Source of the DNA: UBA1049 sp964525815
GTDB lineage: Bacteria; Bacillota; Clostridia; Oscillospirales; CAG-382
NCBI GenBank assembly: GCA_964525815.1
Contig: CAZGJQ010000037.1
Location: 1-18,251, forward strand
Reading direction: 5' to 3'
Length of the DNA stretch: 18,251 nt
Shown here in pieces: positions 1 to 7,903 of this stretch (position 1 is its first letter; each line of letters starts with the position of its first letter). The translations under genes were made by a program, and so were the position numbers. The notes beneath the pieces were generated by a model. That model ran no database searches, had not been told where the DNA came from, and saw nothing but the letters and a program-made list of their open reading frames with translations.

Positions 1-402
1 GGTTTTATAGACACCGTTCAAAGGCATGGCTACACAAATATTTTTAACCCCAAGCACTATCTGCTGAGAATCGCCAAGCGTGAGGTGGCAAAGTTCTACG
101 GCGATAAGACAAAGCATGATAATGTTATAATCGCTTCCACAAATGATGATAATTATGTCGAGAGGGATTTAGACGGATTTTTAGAGCAGGATTTCTGCAC
201 CGAGGACGGTTTTACGGTGGAAATCTGGGACAGAATCCAATGCATGGGTACGCTTACGGCGAAAATATTCACTCTGCGCTTTGCATACAACGAAACAATA
301 GAAAAAATCTCAGAGCAGCTCGAGATTTCCCCTTCAAATGTAAAAAATCTGCTTTATCGCGGGATTAAGCTGTTGAGAGAGGAAATGCATTCGGGAAAGT
401 AA
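1..402 (+). CDS. RNA polymerase sigma factor, sigma-70 family (ECF-like), 5' end outside window
   Basis: The reading frame is open from the first base, so this is the C-terminal 133 residues of a longer protein. A GTG at 85 is in frame but internal; it is not a credible start because conserved-looking sequence (NPKHYLLRIAKREVAKFYG), typical of the end of sigma region 2, lies across it. The last 40 residues form a region 4 helix-turn-helix: a bulk-hydrophobic helix (TAKIFTLRFAYNETIEKISE) followed by the recognition helix around ISPSNVKNLLYRGIKLLREE. This part would contact the -35 element. The gene ends 66 bases before a single-pass membrane protein on the same strand, the usual sigma factor plus membrane regulator arrangement. 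Which ECF group it belongs to cannot be told from the fragment. The sigma call is firm; the ECF subclass is inferred from the two-region architecture and the neighbour. Confidence 0.85.
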   Translation, partial: GFIDTVQRHGYTNIFNPKHYLLRIAKREVAKFYGDKTKHDNVIIASTNDDNYVERDLDGFLEQDFCTEDGFTVEIWDRIQCMGTLTAKIFTLRFAYNETIEKISEQLEISPSNVKNLLYRGIKLLREEMHSGK

Positions 403-468
403 CACTTTTTCTAAATTAAATCAATCTTTTTATACCAACCGAAAAGCTGAAGAAAGGAAACGTCAGCA

Positions 469-1341
469 ATGAAAAACAAAGATTGCATTAAAAACAGCAT
501 TAAGAAAAACATCGTTAATCATGACGAGGTGCTGAATAATATAAGAGCAAGAGCCGCCGTAAACGAGGCAAGGACGGCTTCAAAAGGCAGCTGCCTTTTG
601 GGGCTTAGAAGAGCTGTTGTTGCTCTCTCAATGCTTGTGCTGATTGCGGCGGGAGCGGTCGGCTCTACCCATTTCTTCCAAAGGGACGGAGGGTATCCCC
701 CGCGTGACAATTCGGTTGACTGCGAGTCTCAATACGGTGTGCAATCAAACTGTATTTCTGACGAAACAGGGAGTAATAAGAGCCAAAACGAAGGAATTCA
801 GGACGAAACCTCCGCTCAGAGCAGAGAGCCGCATGGCGGGGACGAAAGCGGAGACACTATAACAAGAGAGCCCTTGGATGCGCAAACTGCAGTGTTTTTT
901 GCTGATTTTGCCGACAAGCTGGTTATATACGAAAAGCTGATTTATACGCTGTTTGAATATGACGCCGACTATATAAACGATGAGGATACACTACCCTACC
1001 GACCGGTAACCGACTGCTGTTTTTCCTCTCTTGAGGACATACATGACTTTCTGTACGCATTTCTTACTCCGGAGCTTGCCCAAGAGAACTATATAAAGCT
1101 TGTGCTCGCAGATAACCCAAAATATATTGAGAGGGACGGCAGGCTGTTTATGGATACAAGCACCTACGGGAACGGCTTGCATCAAATCGATACCTCACAC
1201 GCATTCTTTGTCTTTCGTGGTTCGGACGAAATGCGGATTTCTGCTCTGTCAAACAGGATTTATAACAGCATGAATTATTACAGATCCTTCTATTTTGTAA
1301 AAATCGAGGGTAAATGGCTGCTTAAATCTCAGCCGTGGTAA
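469..1341 (+). CDS. Single-pass membrane protein with IseA-like extracytoplasmic domain, possible anti-sigma partner
   Basis: 290 residues. Residues 1-46 are a charged cytoplasmic segment (NHDEVLNNIRARAAVNEAR), about 47-66 a transmembrane helix (RAVVALSMLVLIAAGAVGS), 70-135 a low-complexity Ser/Glu/Asp/Asn-rich linker, and 140-290 a folded domain. The final part (dGRLFMDTSTYG... YFVKIEGKWLLKSQPW) resembles the IseA family, inhibitors of cell-wall DL-endopeptidases; I see this as a pattern, not an alignment. The gene follows a sigma factor gene and is probably cotranscribed, so the N-terminal tail may bind the sigma factor as an anti-sigma, although I cannot recognise a ZAS/HxxxCxxC motif. A Shine-Dalgarno-like AAAGGAAA precedes the ATG by about 10 bases. 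Function in sensing or protecting the cell wall is inference. Confidence 0.6.
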   Translation: MKNKDCIKNSIKKNIVNHDEVLNNIRARAAVNEARTASKGSCLLGLRRAVVALSMLVLIAAGAVGSTHFFQRDGGYPPRDNSVDCESQYGVQSNCISDETGSNKSQNEGIQDETSAQSREPHGGDESGDTITREPLDAQTAVFFADFADKLVIYEKLIYTLFEYDADYINDEDTLPYRPVTDCCFSSLEDIHDFLYAFLTPELAQENYIKLVLADNPKYIERDGRLFMDTSTYGNGLHQIDTSHAFFVFRGSDEMRISALSNRIYNSMNYYRSFYFVKIEGKWLLKSQPW

Positions 1342-1396
1342 AGAATTTTTTTGTATATAACAGGCTGTTTTCAGCCATTTCGGGAAAGTAATTTTG

Positions 1397-1413
1397 GCAA
1401 TATTCAATATTGC
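1397..1413. promoter_or_regulatory. Perfect 8-1-8 palindrome upstream of the MFS gene
   Basis: GCAATATT C AATATTGC is a perfect inverted repeat with a one-base centre. It lies in the 154-base gap before the transporter gene and overlaps a possible -35 box (TTGCTT at 1410). The symmetry and spacing fit an operator for a dimeric repressor of the transporter, but no regulator gene is adjacent and the sequence is AT-rich, so chance is possible. Confidence 0.4.
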
Positions 1414-1437
1414 TTTATACCAAGTATAATATATAAT
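1410..1437 (+). promoter_or_regulatory. Possible sigma-A promoter for the MFS transporter
   Basis: TTGCTT, a 16-base spacer, and TATAAT (1432-1437). The -10 match is perfect but the -35 has two mismatches, and a second TATAAT at 1425-1430 has no -35 box. Transcription would start near 1444, inside the long inverted repeat 1436-1467, so promoter and hairpin compete as explanations for this stretch. Confidence 0.35.
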
Positions 1438-1475
1438 GGAGCTGTGGTAATATTACCGCAGCTCCATAGTTTTAT
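1436..1475 (+). terminator. Long inverted repeat, probable terminator of the sigma-factor operon
   Basis: The two 16-base arms 1436-1451 and 1452-1467 are complementary at all positions except one G-U pair, with the centre AATATT as the loop. AGTTTTATAT follows, a moderate U-tract. It lies between the sigma/membrane-protein pair and the transporter gene. It could terminate the first unit, or, if transcription starts at 1444, act as a structured leader or an operator for the transporter. Confidence 0.5.
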
Positions 1476-1495
1476 ATGCATGAATTGAGATTATC

Positions 1496-2830
1496 ATGAC
1501 TTACTTTAAGACGGCATGGCATAATTCAGCCCTGAAAAGGCTCTTTAACTTTAAATCGGAGGAGGCCAAGGGACGGAGCTGTATGCTCGCCTCCGCTGTT
1601 CTCTCCGGTATTGTTACTAATATTACCGGAGGTATTTTTTATACCGGTTATCTTGTTCAATACGGAATAACCATAATAAACATAGGTATATTAACCTTTA
1701 TTCCATTTATCGCAACCGGCTTCAGCCTGCTTTCGCCCATGATTCTTGAGCGGCTCCCCCGACGTAAAAAAATCCTCGCCGCAAGCCGTATGGTATCCTA
1801 TTCTATAAAAATACTGGGCATAATCCTTCTGCCTCATATAGTTCACAGCGAAGGCGGGCGCAACATAGGGTTCGCCCTGATAGTCTTTTCCGCAAGTGCA
1901 ATAAACTCGCTGTTTTCTGCCGGATGGTCGGTGTGGCATATTAATTTTTTGCCGGAGAGCATGAGAGCGGATTATTTTAATGTTTCCAGCGCCGTTGCAA
2001 ACCTCATCGTGGGTATAATAACCCTTTTGGGTGCGCTTATGACGGATGCGCTTGCAGGCAGCGAGCATCATATCCGGATAATAACGGTGCTTTACATCAT
2101 CGGCTTTTTGTTTGCTGTTCTGGATGTCGCCGCTCTAAGCCTTCCGAAGGAATATGAATATGAGCGTTCCGTCGGTAAAAATTCGGGGCTCATTAATACA
2201 ATTCGTCTTGCCTTCGGGCAAAAAAAGTTCATGCTGACAATGTATATAATGTTCGGATACACCTTTGCGTCCAACCTGACCGCTTCGGTTATAAATGTTC
2301 ACCTTCTGGAGAACGTAGAAGTGTCCTATACCTTTGTAACCGGTGTAAACTCCTCATATTTTTTGTTTTTTCTCCTGTTCGGAACAGCGGCAAAGAAGCT
2401 CATTGCTCGGTTCGCCTGGTTCAAGACCTTTGCGATTGCGGTGCTTCTGCTGCTCCCCACATATTTTATGTATGCTTTTGTGGATAACGGCAACTATCAC
2501 TGGCTGATGCTTATAGTAAGGCTTACCCAGCACTTTCTCGGGGTTATGATAGCCATAACTTATGCCAACTTCCCCTACATAAACCTGCCTCCGGGTGACC
2601 GCACCAATTATATGTCCTTTTATGCGGTTTTTATAAACCTTGCCGCTCTGCTCGCAATGCTTATCGGAACCGGATTTGTCTCCCGCTTCGGAGAGAGAAG
2701 TTTAGAGCTTTTTGGAAAACAGCTGGGCAGCATACAAATGTTAATGCTTATAACAGGACTCCTCCTCAGTCTGCTCGCCGTCGTCGTACTCCGGTGGATA
2801 CCGAGAATAACCCCGGATGAGAATGGGTAA
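1496..2830 (+). CDS. MFS-type membrane transporter, substrate unknown
   Basis: 444 residues with about twelve hydrophobic helices in two halves, separated by a charged stretch near residues 218-235 (LPKEYEYERSVGKNSG). The segment between helices 2 and 3 (SPMILERLPRRKKIL) matches the usual basic loop of major facilitator superfamily proteins, and the length is normal for the family. A cytoplasmic N-terminal tail of about 28 residues precedes helix 1. The ATG at 1496 has only a weak GAG upstream. The neighbouring genes do not indicate a substrate. The gene runs convergently into the glycosyltransferase gene with a 26-base gap and no visible terminator. It could also be described as a distant MFS permease of the type often found singly in Clostridia; drug, sugar or peptide export are all open. 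Confidence 0.8.
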   Translation: MTYFKTAWHNSALKRLFNFKSEEAKGRSCMLASAVLSGIVTNITGGIFYTGYLVQYGITIINIGILTFIPFIATGFSLLSPMILERLPRRKKILAASRMVSYSIKILGIILLPHIVHSEGGRNIGFALIVFSASAINSLFSAGWSVWHINFLPESMRADYFNVSSAVANLIVGIITLLGALMTDALAGSEHHIRIITVLYIIGFLFAVLDVAALSLPKEYEYERSVGKNSGLINTIRLAFGQKKFMLTMYIMFGYTFASNLTASVINVHLLENVEVSYTFVTGVNSSYFLFFLLFGTAAKKLIARFAWFKTFAIAVLLLLPTYFMYAFVDNGNYHWLMLIVRLTQHFLGVMIAITYANFPYINLPPGDRTNYMSFYAVFINLAALLAMLIGTGFVSRFGERSLELFGKQLGSIQMLMLITGLLLSLLAVVVLRWIPRITPDENG

Positions 2831-2856
2831 AAAACACCTATTAAAGGGGCATTTTC

Positions 2857-4338
2857 CTATTCCATCAGGGTAAAACCGAATTCGAGGTTATGATACGGCA
2901 AAACAAAGGTCTCGTAATGCTCCGCAACCTCCTTGTCGGAGTTCTCAAGTATATATTCGGTTATGGAGCCGAGGAAATAGTTCTTCAGCACCCATACTCT
3001 GCCCTCATGCTCCAGCACCTCGTCAAGGTCTCTTACCGTTTTCAGCTGCGGCATATAAGCCTCGTATGCCTTTTCCACCGTCCAATGGTCCCTGTTATAA
3101 AAATACATATCTATGTCAGGATATTTTACCGCAAGCACCGCTATTAATCCTATGTTATCGCTAACGATAATATCGTTTTCCCGCACATGCTCGGAGACAA
3201 AGGAATCTAACCGAGCGTTGTCCGGTGAATAATAGTTACTGTACAACGGAACCACCCTCAGCACCAGCACCACCGTAATAAGCGTAAGCAGAGCCGCTCT
3301 TATTATGGGCTTACTTATTCTATCAATGGCAAAGGCAAGGAAGAAAACAATGAGCCCCGATAGCACCGTTAAATACCGCACATAGTAGAGCGGACGGATG
3401 AGCGATACCGCAAAATAAAACATTATTATTATTGCCAGAACCTTCAGAGTAAGAGCCGCCGGTTCGCTCTTCTGAGGGTTCTTTTTATAGTATCTTATAT
3501 AATAAAATACGCATACACTCCAAAAAACAAACGCAAGAGCATTAAAAACTATAGCGGAAACCTCGGTTAATCCCACCGCATCCTCCGGAACATCCCCTAT
3601 CATAAAAAAGGAAAGGGAATTAAGGACAAAATCCGGATACCTCATGCTTATCCAGAACCCGCCCACAACCCTTGTTGTCTGGGTTAACAAAAAATAAAAT
3701 CCCGGAATATAAGCCGCGAGCTGTATAACCGCAGTTTTTTTCCATATATTAAGCATTCCGCTTTTTTTACAATGCAGTAAAAGTAATAGATTAACAGCTC
3801 CCGCCGCCGCAAAGGCATAATAATGTGTATATGCTCCCAAGATTCCAAAGACCAGGAACAATATTCCGCTTTTTTTGTCCGCAAATCCCGATTTATAATA
3901 GCGATATGCATATATCGCCATAAGTGTTACAAGATAAGGAGCAAGGGTGTACATTCTGATTTCGTTTGCATACTTGAAGGTTACAGCAAATAAAAACATC
4001 AGCGTAGTATACAAGAATCCCAGCTTTTCTCCGAAGTCCCTGCGCAGATGAGTAAACCCCAACCCCGCAAGCAGAGAGGCAAAAAGCACGGAGAACAAAC
4101 GCAGAGACAGCAGGCTCTTGCCGAAAACAGCAGAGAATACCTTAAGCAATATGTAATAAAACGGAGGATGCACATCCCCCGAGCTTATTCGGATAATATC
4201 AAATAGATTATGGTTTATAATACCCGCCGAGTAGGTCTCGTCAAACCAAAGGTTACCGTGAAACGAACCGGTTATCAAAAAAGCAGTGCCCGCAACCCAT
4301 ATTACAATATGTAACACCGTAAGCATCCTGTTTTTCAT
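2857..4338 (-). CDS. GT-C fold membrane glycosyltransferase (PMT/GT39-like)
   Basis: 493 residues from the ATG at 4338, chosen because AAAGGTG lies six bases before it; a GTG at 4347 is also in frame but lies within this ribosome site. The first outside loop holds LWFDETYS (Asp-Glu at about 33-34), the catalytic acidic pair of the PMT/ArnT-like family, followed by the second signature DVHPPFYY at about 55-62. Around ten further hydrophobic helices follow, then a soluble C-terminal domain of about 110 residues with a possible Rossmann-like start (ENDIIVSDNIGLIAVL). Enzymes of this type transfer a sugar from a polyprenyl-phosphate carrier to an outside-facing acceptor. It is the second gene after sn-glycerol-1-phosphate dehydrogenase (58-base gap), suggesting a shared lipid or envelope role. 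The acceptor and sugar are unknown. Confidence 0.75.
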   Translation of the reverse strand: MKNRMLTVLHIVIWVAGTAFLITGSFHGNLWFDETYSAGIINHNLFDIIRISSGDVHPPFYYILLKVFSAVFGKSLLSLRLFSVLFASLLAGLGFTHLRRDFGEKLGFLYTTLMFLFAVTFKYANEIRMYTLAPYLVTLMAIYAYRYYKSGFADKKSGILFLVFGILGAYTHYYAFAAAGAVNLLLLLHCKKSGMLNIWKKTAVIQLAAYIPGFYFLLTQTTRVVGGFWISMRYPDFVLNSLSFFMIGDVPEDAVGLTEVSAIVFNALAFVFWSVCVFYYIRYYKKNPQKSEPAALTLKVLAIIIMFYFAVSLIRPLYYVRYLTVLSGLIVFFLAFAIDRISKPIIRAALLTLITVVLVLRVVPLYSNYYSPDNARLDSFVSEHVRENDIIVSDNIGLIAVLAVKYPDIDMYFYNRDHWTVEKAYEAYMPQLKTVRDLDEVLEHEGRVWVLKNYFLGSITEYILENSDKEVAEHYETFVLPYHNLEFGFTLME

Positions 4339-4396
4339 CTGTAACACCTTTCAGCATATATAAGTGTGTTTATTTTACCTTTTTTGATTCGTTTTG

Positions 4397-5719
4397 TCAA
4401 TTGCCAAGCGATATTAAATATTTCTGAAATTCATCCGCGACCTTTTCCAGCAGTCCTGTGTCCGCAAGCAGCCAGAGCACCGAATATCTTTCCTTAAGGT
4501 CTTTGGCGTAAACGATTGAATCCCTGATTGTTTTACTGCCGTATAAATCAAAAAACGCCCTTATATCAAGCCCGGCTCCCGAAAGAATATCCGTAACCTC
4601 GTTAAACCCGGGTGTCTCCCCAAGCAGCTCCTTAACGGACTCCCAGTTCCTTTTTATTATATTAAGATTATGGTTATTATACAGACCGCTGCGTTCCTGC
4701 ATTGAGATAATTCCCTGAGCGGTACCTCCGTATATATGTCTGATATTTTTTTCCCATGCTGTTTTATCATATCTGTAGCACAGGTCATTCACATCGCATT
4801 CCTTTAGTTTGTGCCTTAAAAAACAGGTAACAGCGGTGGAAAATGCAACATCTATTCCGTGCAACAAGTACTCCCTTCCCCGTATAAGGCTAACCACCTC
4901 GTAGAAGTGGGATAAATGATGCTCGCTGCCCGAGGCAGGACGGGAGTTACCCATATAGCTCATGGCTATACCTACCGCAACCAACCCCTCCATAAGCTTA
5001 TTTATGCTGTTTTTATCTCGGTTTATGATGCTCTCTGTGCCTGCAATCGCATTTTCTGCGGCTTCAAGCACCAGGTCATGAGTAAATGTGCAAAAATGCT
5101 CCCCCGTTATAAGACTGCTCAGTCTCCAGTCATTCAAGGCGGACAGCTTTCCTATCATATCCCCAAGTCCCGCTCTTATCATATCAATGGGCGCTGAAGC
5201 AAGGATATTTGTGTCCCCTAATATAGCCTTAGGCGCTGTTACATTTACGGTAACCTTTCTGCCATCGAATATCATTGCGGCGCCTGTTGAGGCATATCCG
5301 TCCATAGACGGAGCGGTTGCGACTATAATATATGGTATATTATGCGTGCCGGCGGTATATTTGCAGATATCGTTTATAACACCGGAGCCCACGCCTATTA
5401 TCAGCTCTGTTTCAGGCAGGAGCTTCTCCTCAAGCTGCCTGACCGCTGCCTCGTCCGGAACCAAAAGCCCTTCGCCTTCATATACCAAACAGCGGTGATT
5501 TATTCCGGCGTTTTCCAGCTGAGCGTTAACTCTTCTGCCGCACACTCCAAAGGTGTTGCTGTCAAAAACAGTTATAACAGACCAAGCGCCATATTGACCG
5601 CATAGTGAGGATATATAATCAACTGCTCCCTCCTTTATTATCACGGCTTCTGTGCTACACTGATGATTCATTCCGCAGGAGCAGCTTGACCGCCCTTTAA
5701 GTAAAGCGTTAAAATCCAT
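4397..5719 (-). CDS. egsA: sn-glycerol-1-phosphate dehydrogenase, AraM/EgsA family
   Basis: 440 residues. I place the start at the ATG at 5719, because GGAGGAG ends two bases before it; an in-frame ATG at 5752 has no ribosome site and would overlap the promoter. The enzyme reduces dihydroxyacetone phosphate to sn-glycerol-1-phosphate with NAD(P)H. Signatures: the N-terminal CSCGMNH (13-19) typical of this family, the nucleotide loop GVGSGVIND (109-117), TAPSMDGYAS (135-144), the metal-site Asp in GLGDMIGK (about 187) and the metal-site His residues in SGSEHHLSH (263-271) and LLHGID (about 287). In Bacillus subtilis the homologue AraM feeds heptaprenylglyceryl phosphate synthesis. The first gene of a minus-strand operon with the glycosyltransferase, it is transcribed divergently from the GGDEF/HD-GYP gene. 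No PcrB partner is seen in the window. Confidence 0.88.
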   Translation of the reverse strand: MDFNALLKGRSSCSCGMNHQCSTEAVIIKEGAVDYISSLCGQYGAWSVITVFDSNTFGVCGRRVNAQLENAGINHRCLVYEGEGLLVPDEAAVRQLEEKLLPETELIIGVGSGVINDICKYTAGTHNIPYIIVATAPSMDGYASTGAAMIFDGRKVTVNVTAPKAILGDTNILASAPIDMIRAGLGDMIGKLSALNDWRLSSLITGEHFCTFTHDLVLEAAENAIAGTESIINRDKNSINKLMEGLVAVGIAMSYMGNSRPASGSEHHLSHFYEVVSLIRGREYLLHGIDVAFSTAVTCFLRHKLKECDVNDLCYRYDKTAWEKNIRHIYGGTAQGIISMQERSGLYNNHNLNIIKRNWESVKELLGETPGFNEVTDILSGAGLDIRAFFDLYGSKTIRDSIVYAKDLKERYSVLWLLADTGLLEKVADEFQKYLISLGN

Positions 5720-5754
5720 TTCTCCTCCAGAAATAATCACATTTTTTTGCATTT

Positions 5755-5782
5755 ATCTTAATGCTTAATTGACTTTTGTCAA
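5755..5782 (-). promoter_or_regulatory. Sigma-A-type promoter of egsA, interlocked with the divergent promoter
   Basis: Read on the minus strand: TTGACA (5782-5777), a 16-base spacer and TAAGAT (5760-5755). The -35 is perfect and the -10 matches at four of six positions. Transcription would start near 5748, leaving about 29 untranslated bases that contain the GGAGGAG site. The -35 box is the right half of the palindrome TTGAC TTTT GTCAA. Confidence 0.6.
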
Positions 5783-5797
5783 CATTTGGTATATAAT
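5769..5797 (+). promoter_or_regulatory. Sigma-A promoter of the GGDEF/HD-GYP gene
   Basis: TTGACT (5769-5774), a 17-base spacer and TATAAT (5792-5797): eleven of twelve consensus bases at ideal spacing. The start would be near 5804, with about 60 untranslated bases before the ATG at 5864. The -35 is the left half of the palindrome TTGAC TTTT GTCAA, whose right half is the -35 box of the opposite promoter. Confidence 0.75.
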
Positions 5798-5863
5798 GTC
5801 TATATTATTTGATAAATTAACTTGTGAATTCATGAATGCATGCCTATAGGAAGTGAAAGATCG

Positions 5864-7894
5864 ATGATTGATATATGGAAAAGGCTGCTTACAAATAACC
5901 GCCGTTTTTTGCCGGGACATCCCGAATACAGGAGAGTGTTTCTGCTAAACGCCGTGCTTGCTTCGTTGTTTGGAATATGTATAACCTATTCCATACTGAA
6001 CTTAGTTTTAGGCAGCCTTATTAACGCCGCCATCATAAACGCCGTCTCTGCGACAGCCACGCTTGTAACCATAATATATTTTCATAGAACAGATAATATA
6101 AAGAACGGAACAATTGCCGCCGTTATGATTTTGTTCTCTACTCTGGTTGCTTTTTTTTCCTCGGTAGAGCATCTTAATTATTCGTTTATTTGGGTTTGTG
6201 TGTTTCCGCCGGTTGCGTATTTTCTTCTCGGCAGGAGGACGGGCAGAATTATTACCTGCATATACGGCGGGCTGATGCTCGCTTTTATACTGTTTAATTA
6301 TAAGAGCTGGGAGCCTGCCGAGTTTACATTTAATTCCATTCTCAACCTATCTGGCGCTGTTTTGGGACTGGTTCTTATGATAAGCTATTTTGAGCAAAGC
6401 AGAAAAGAAGCGGTTATGGCTCTGGAGCAACGTAATAAGGAGCTGACCGATTCTAAGGATAAACTACGTCTTATCCTGGACACCACAGCAGACGCTATCT
6501 ACAGGACGGATACTCAGGGCAGATGCACCTTTTGTAATTTAAGCTGCCTCGAATTATTGGGATACAAAACAGAGCAGGAGCTGCTGGGGTGTAATATGCA
6601 TGAGAAGATTCACCACAGCAAAAGGGACGGAAGTCCGATACCGGCAGAGGAATGTAAGATCCTCGAGACGGTCTTCAACGGGGTTCGCGCACATTCGGAC
6701 GATGAGGTTTTTTGGCGGGCGGACGGGAGCAGTTTCTTTGTGGAGTACTCCTCCTTTCCGCAGTATAAGGACGGTGAAATAATCGGCTGCGTAATATCCT
6801 TTGAGGATATCACCGAGCGCAAAAAGACCGAGGAAAGAATTAATTACCTGAGGAATCACGATACCCTGACGGGGCTTTATAACCGGAGCTGGCTCAATGA
6901 AGAGCTTATAAGAATCAACAAACAAAAAAACCTGCCTGTTTCCGTTGTATTCGGTGATGTTAACGGGCTCAAGCTAACAAACGATATATTCGGTCATTCC
7001 GCAGGTGACGAGCTGCTCAAAAAATCAGCTGATATATTAAAAAGGGTATGCGGTGATTTAGATACCGTTGCCCGAGTCGGAGGGGATGAATTCCTCATCC
7101 TGCTGCCCAAAACCGATTCCGAAAAGGCAGAAAAAATTATAGCCCAAATAAGAACAGAGTTCTCCAAGACACAGGTTGCTGCGATAAAATGCAGTATTTC
7201 GCTTGGTTATGACACAAAAACCGAGCCGGAGCAGGATATTGAGCGGATAATGGAAAACGCCGAAAATAAAATGTACAAGGAAAAGACCATTAACCGCAAA
7301 TCGATTAACACAACCATGGTAAACACCATAATAGCATCACTGCACAGCCGCTCATTAAGGGAAAGAATGCATTCTCTAAATGTAAGCGAGCTCTGTGAAA
7401 AAATTGCAAGTGCAATGGAGCTGTCCGAAACCGAGGTTCGCAGAGCAAAGGACGCCGGTTTCCTGCATGATATCGGAAAAATAGTATTGCCGGAAAGTCT
7501 CATCACTCAAAAGCCCAAGCTTACAGCCGAAGAAAAAAGGGAGCTGCAGCAGCATTCTGTTATTGGCTACAGAATCCTAAACCTTTTTGACAACACACTT
7601 GATTTGGCGGAGGGAGTTTACAGCCACCACGAGGCGTGGAACGGCTCAGGCTATCCCAAGGGAATCAAGGAAAAGGAAATCCCCATTATATCCAGAATCA
7701 TAGCGGTTGCGGAGGCATATGATTCGTTTACAAATAATACACGGGGAGAGCCCTTAAGCAAACAGGAAGCCCTCACAAAGCTTCGTCAAAGAGCAGGGAG
7801 CAAGCTCGACCCGAGGGTTGTGGAAGCTCTCATAACAATAATAGGGCGGGAGAGCCTTCCCACGGATAATAAGCAGGAGTTTTCTGCCAAATAG
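5864..7894 (+). CDS. Membrane PAS-GGDEF-HD-GYP cyclic-di-GMP signalling protein
   Basis: 676 residues from the ATG at 5864, preferred because AGGAAGTG lies eight bases before it; the in-frame ATG at 5840 has no ribosome site. Order: about six hydrophobic helices (28-175), a short coiled linker (EQRNKELTDSKDKLR), a PAS sensor domain (200-320, ending in DITERKKTEER), a GGDEF diguanylate cyclase domain (330-475, signature RVGGDEFLILLP at 404-415) and an HD-GYP phosphodiesterase domain (490-650: FLHDIGK at 533-539, HHEAWNGSGYP at 588-598). Both active-site signatures look intact, so it may make and break cyclic-di-GMP, or one domain may regulate the other. The inhibitory RxxD site that should lie just before GGDEF reads GDLD, so the Arg is missing. 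It is transcribed alone from its own promoter, divergent from egsA. Confidence 0.92.
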   Translation: MIDIWKRLLTNNRRFLPGHPEYRRVFLLNAVLASLFGICITYSILNLVLGSLINAAIINAVSATATLVTIIYFHRTDNIKNGTIAAVMILFSTLVAFFSSVEHLNYSFIWVCVFPPVAYFLLGRRTGRIITCIYGGLMLAFILFNYKSWEPAEFTFNSILNLSGAVLGLVLMISYFEQSRKEAVMALEQRNKELTDSKDKLRLILDTTADAIYRTDTQGRCTFCNLSCLELLGYKTEQELLGCNMHEKIHHSKRDGSPIPAEECKILETVFNGVRAHSDDEVFWRADGSSFFVEYSSFPQYKDGEIIGCVISFEDITERKKTEERINYLRNHDTLTGLYNRSWLNEELIRINKQKNLPVSVVFGDVNGLKLTNDIFGHSAGDELLKKSADILKRVCGDLDTVARVGGDEFLILLPKTDSEKAEKIIAQIRTEFSKTQVAAIKCSISLGYDTKTEPEQDIERIMENAENKMYKEKTINRKSINTTMVNTIIASLHSRSLRERMHSLNVSELCEKIASAMELSETEVRRAKDAGFLHDIGKIVLPESLITQKPKLTAEEKRELQQHSVIGYRILNLFDNTLDLAEGVYSHHEAWNGSGYPKGIKEKEIPIISRIIAVAEAYDSFTNNTRGEPLSKQEALTKLRQRAGSKLDPRVVEALITIIGRESLPTDNKQEFSAK

Positions 7895-7903
7895 CTCTTT
7901 ATC

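Noticed and set aside
1363..1376. GGCTG TTTT CAGCC hairpin as the terminator after the IseA-like gene
   Set aside because: Five-pair stem with no U-tract after it; the inverted repeat at 1436-1467 is a far stronger candidate.
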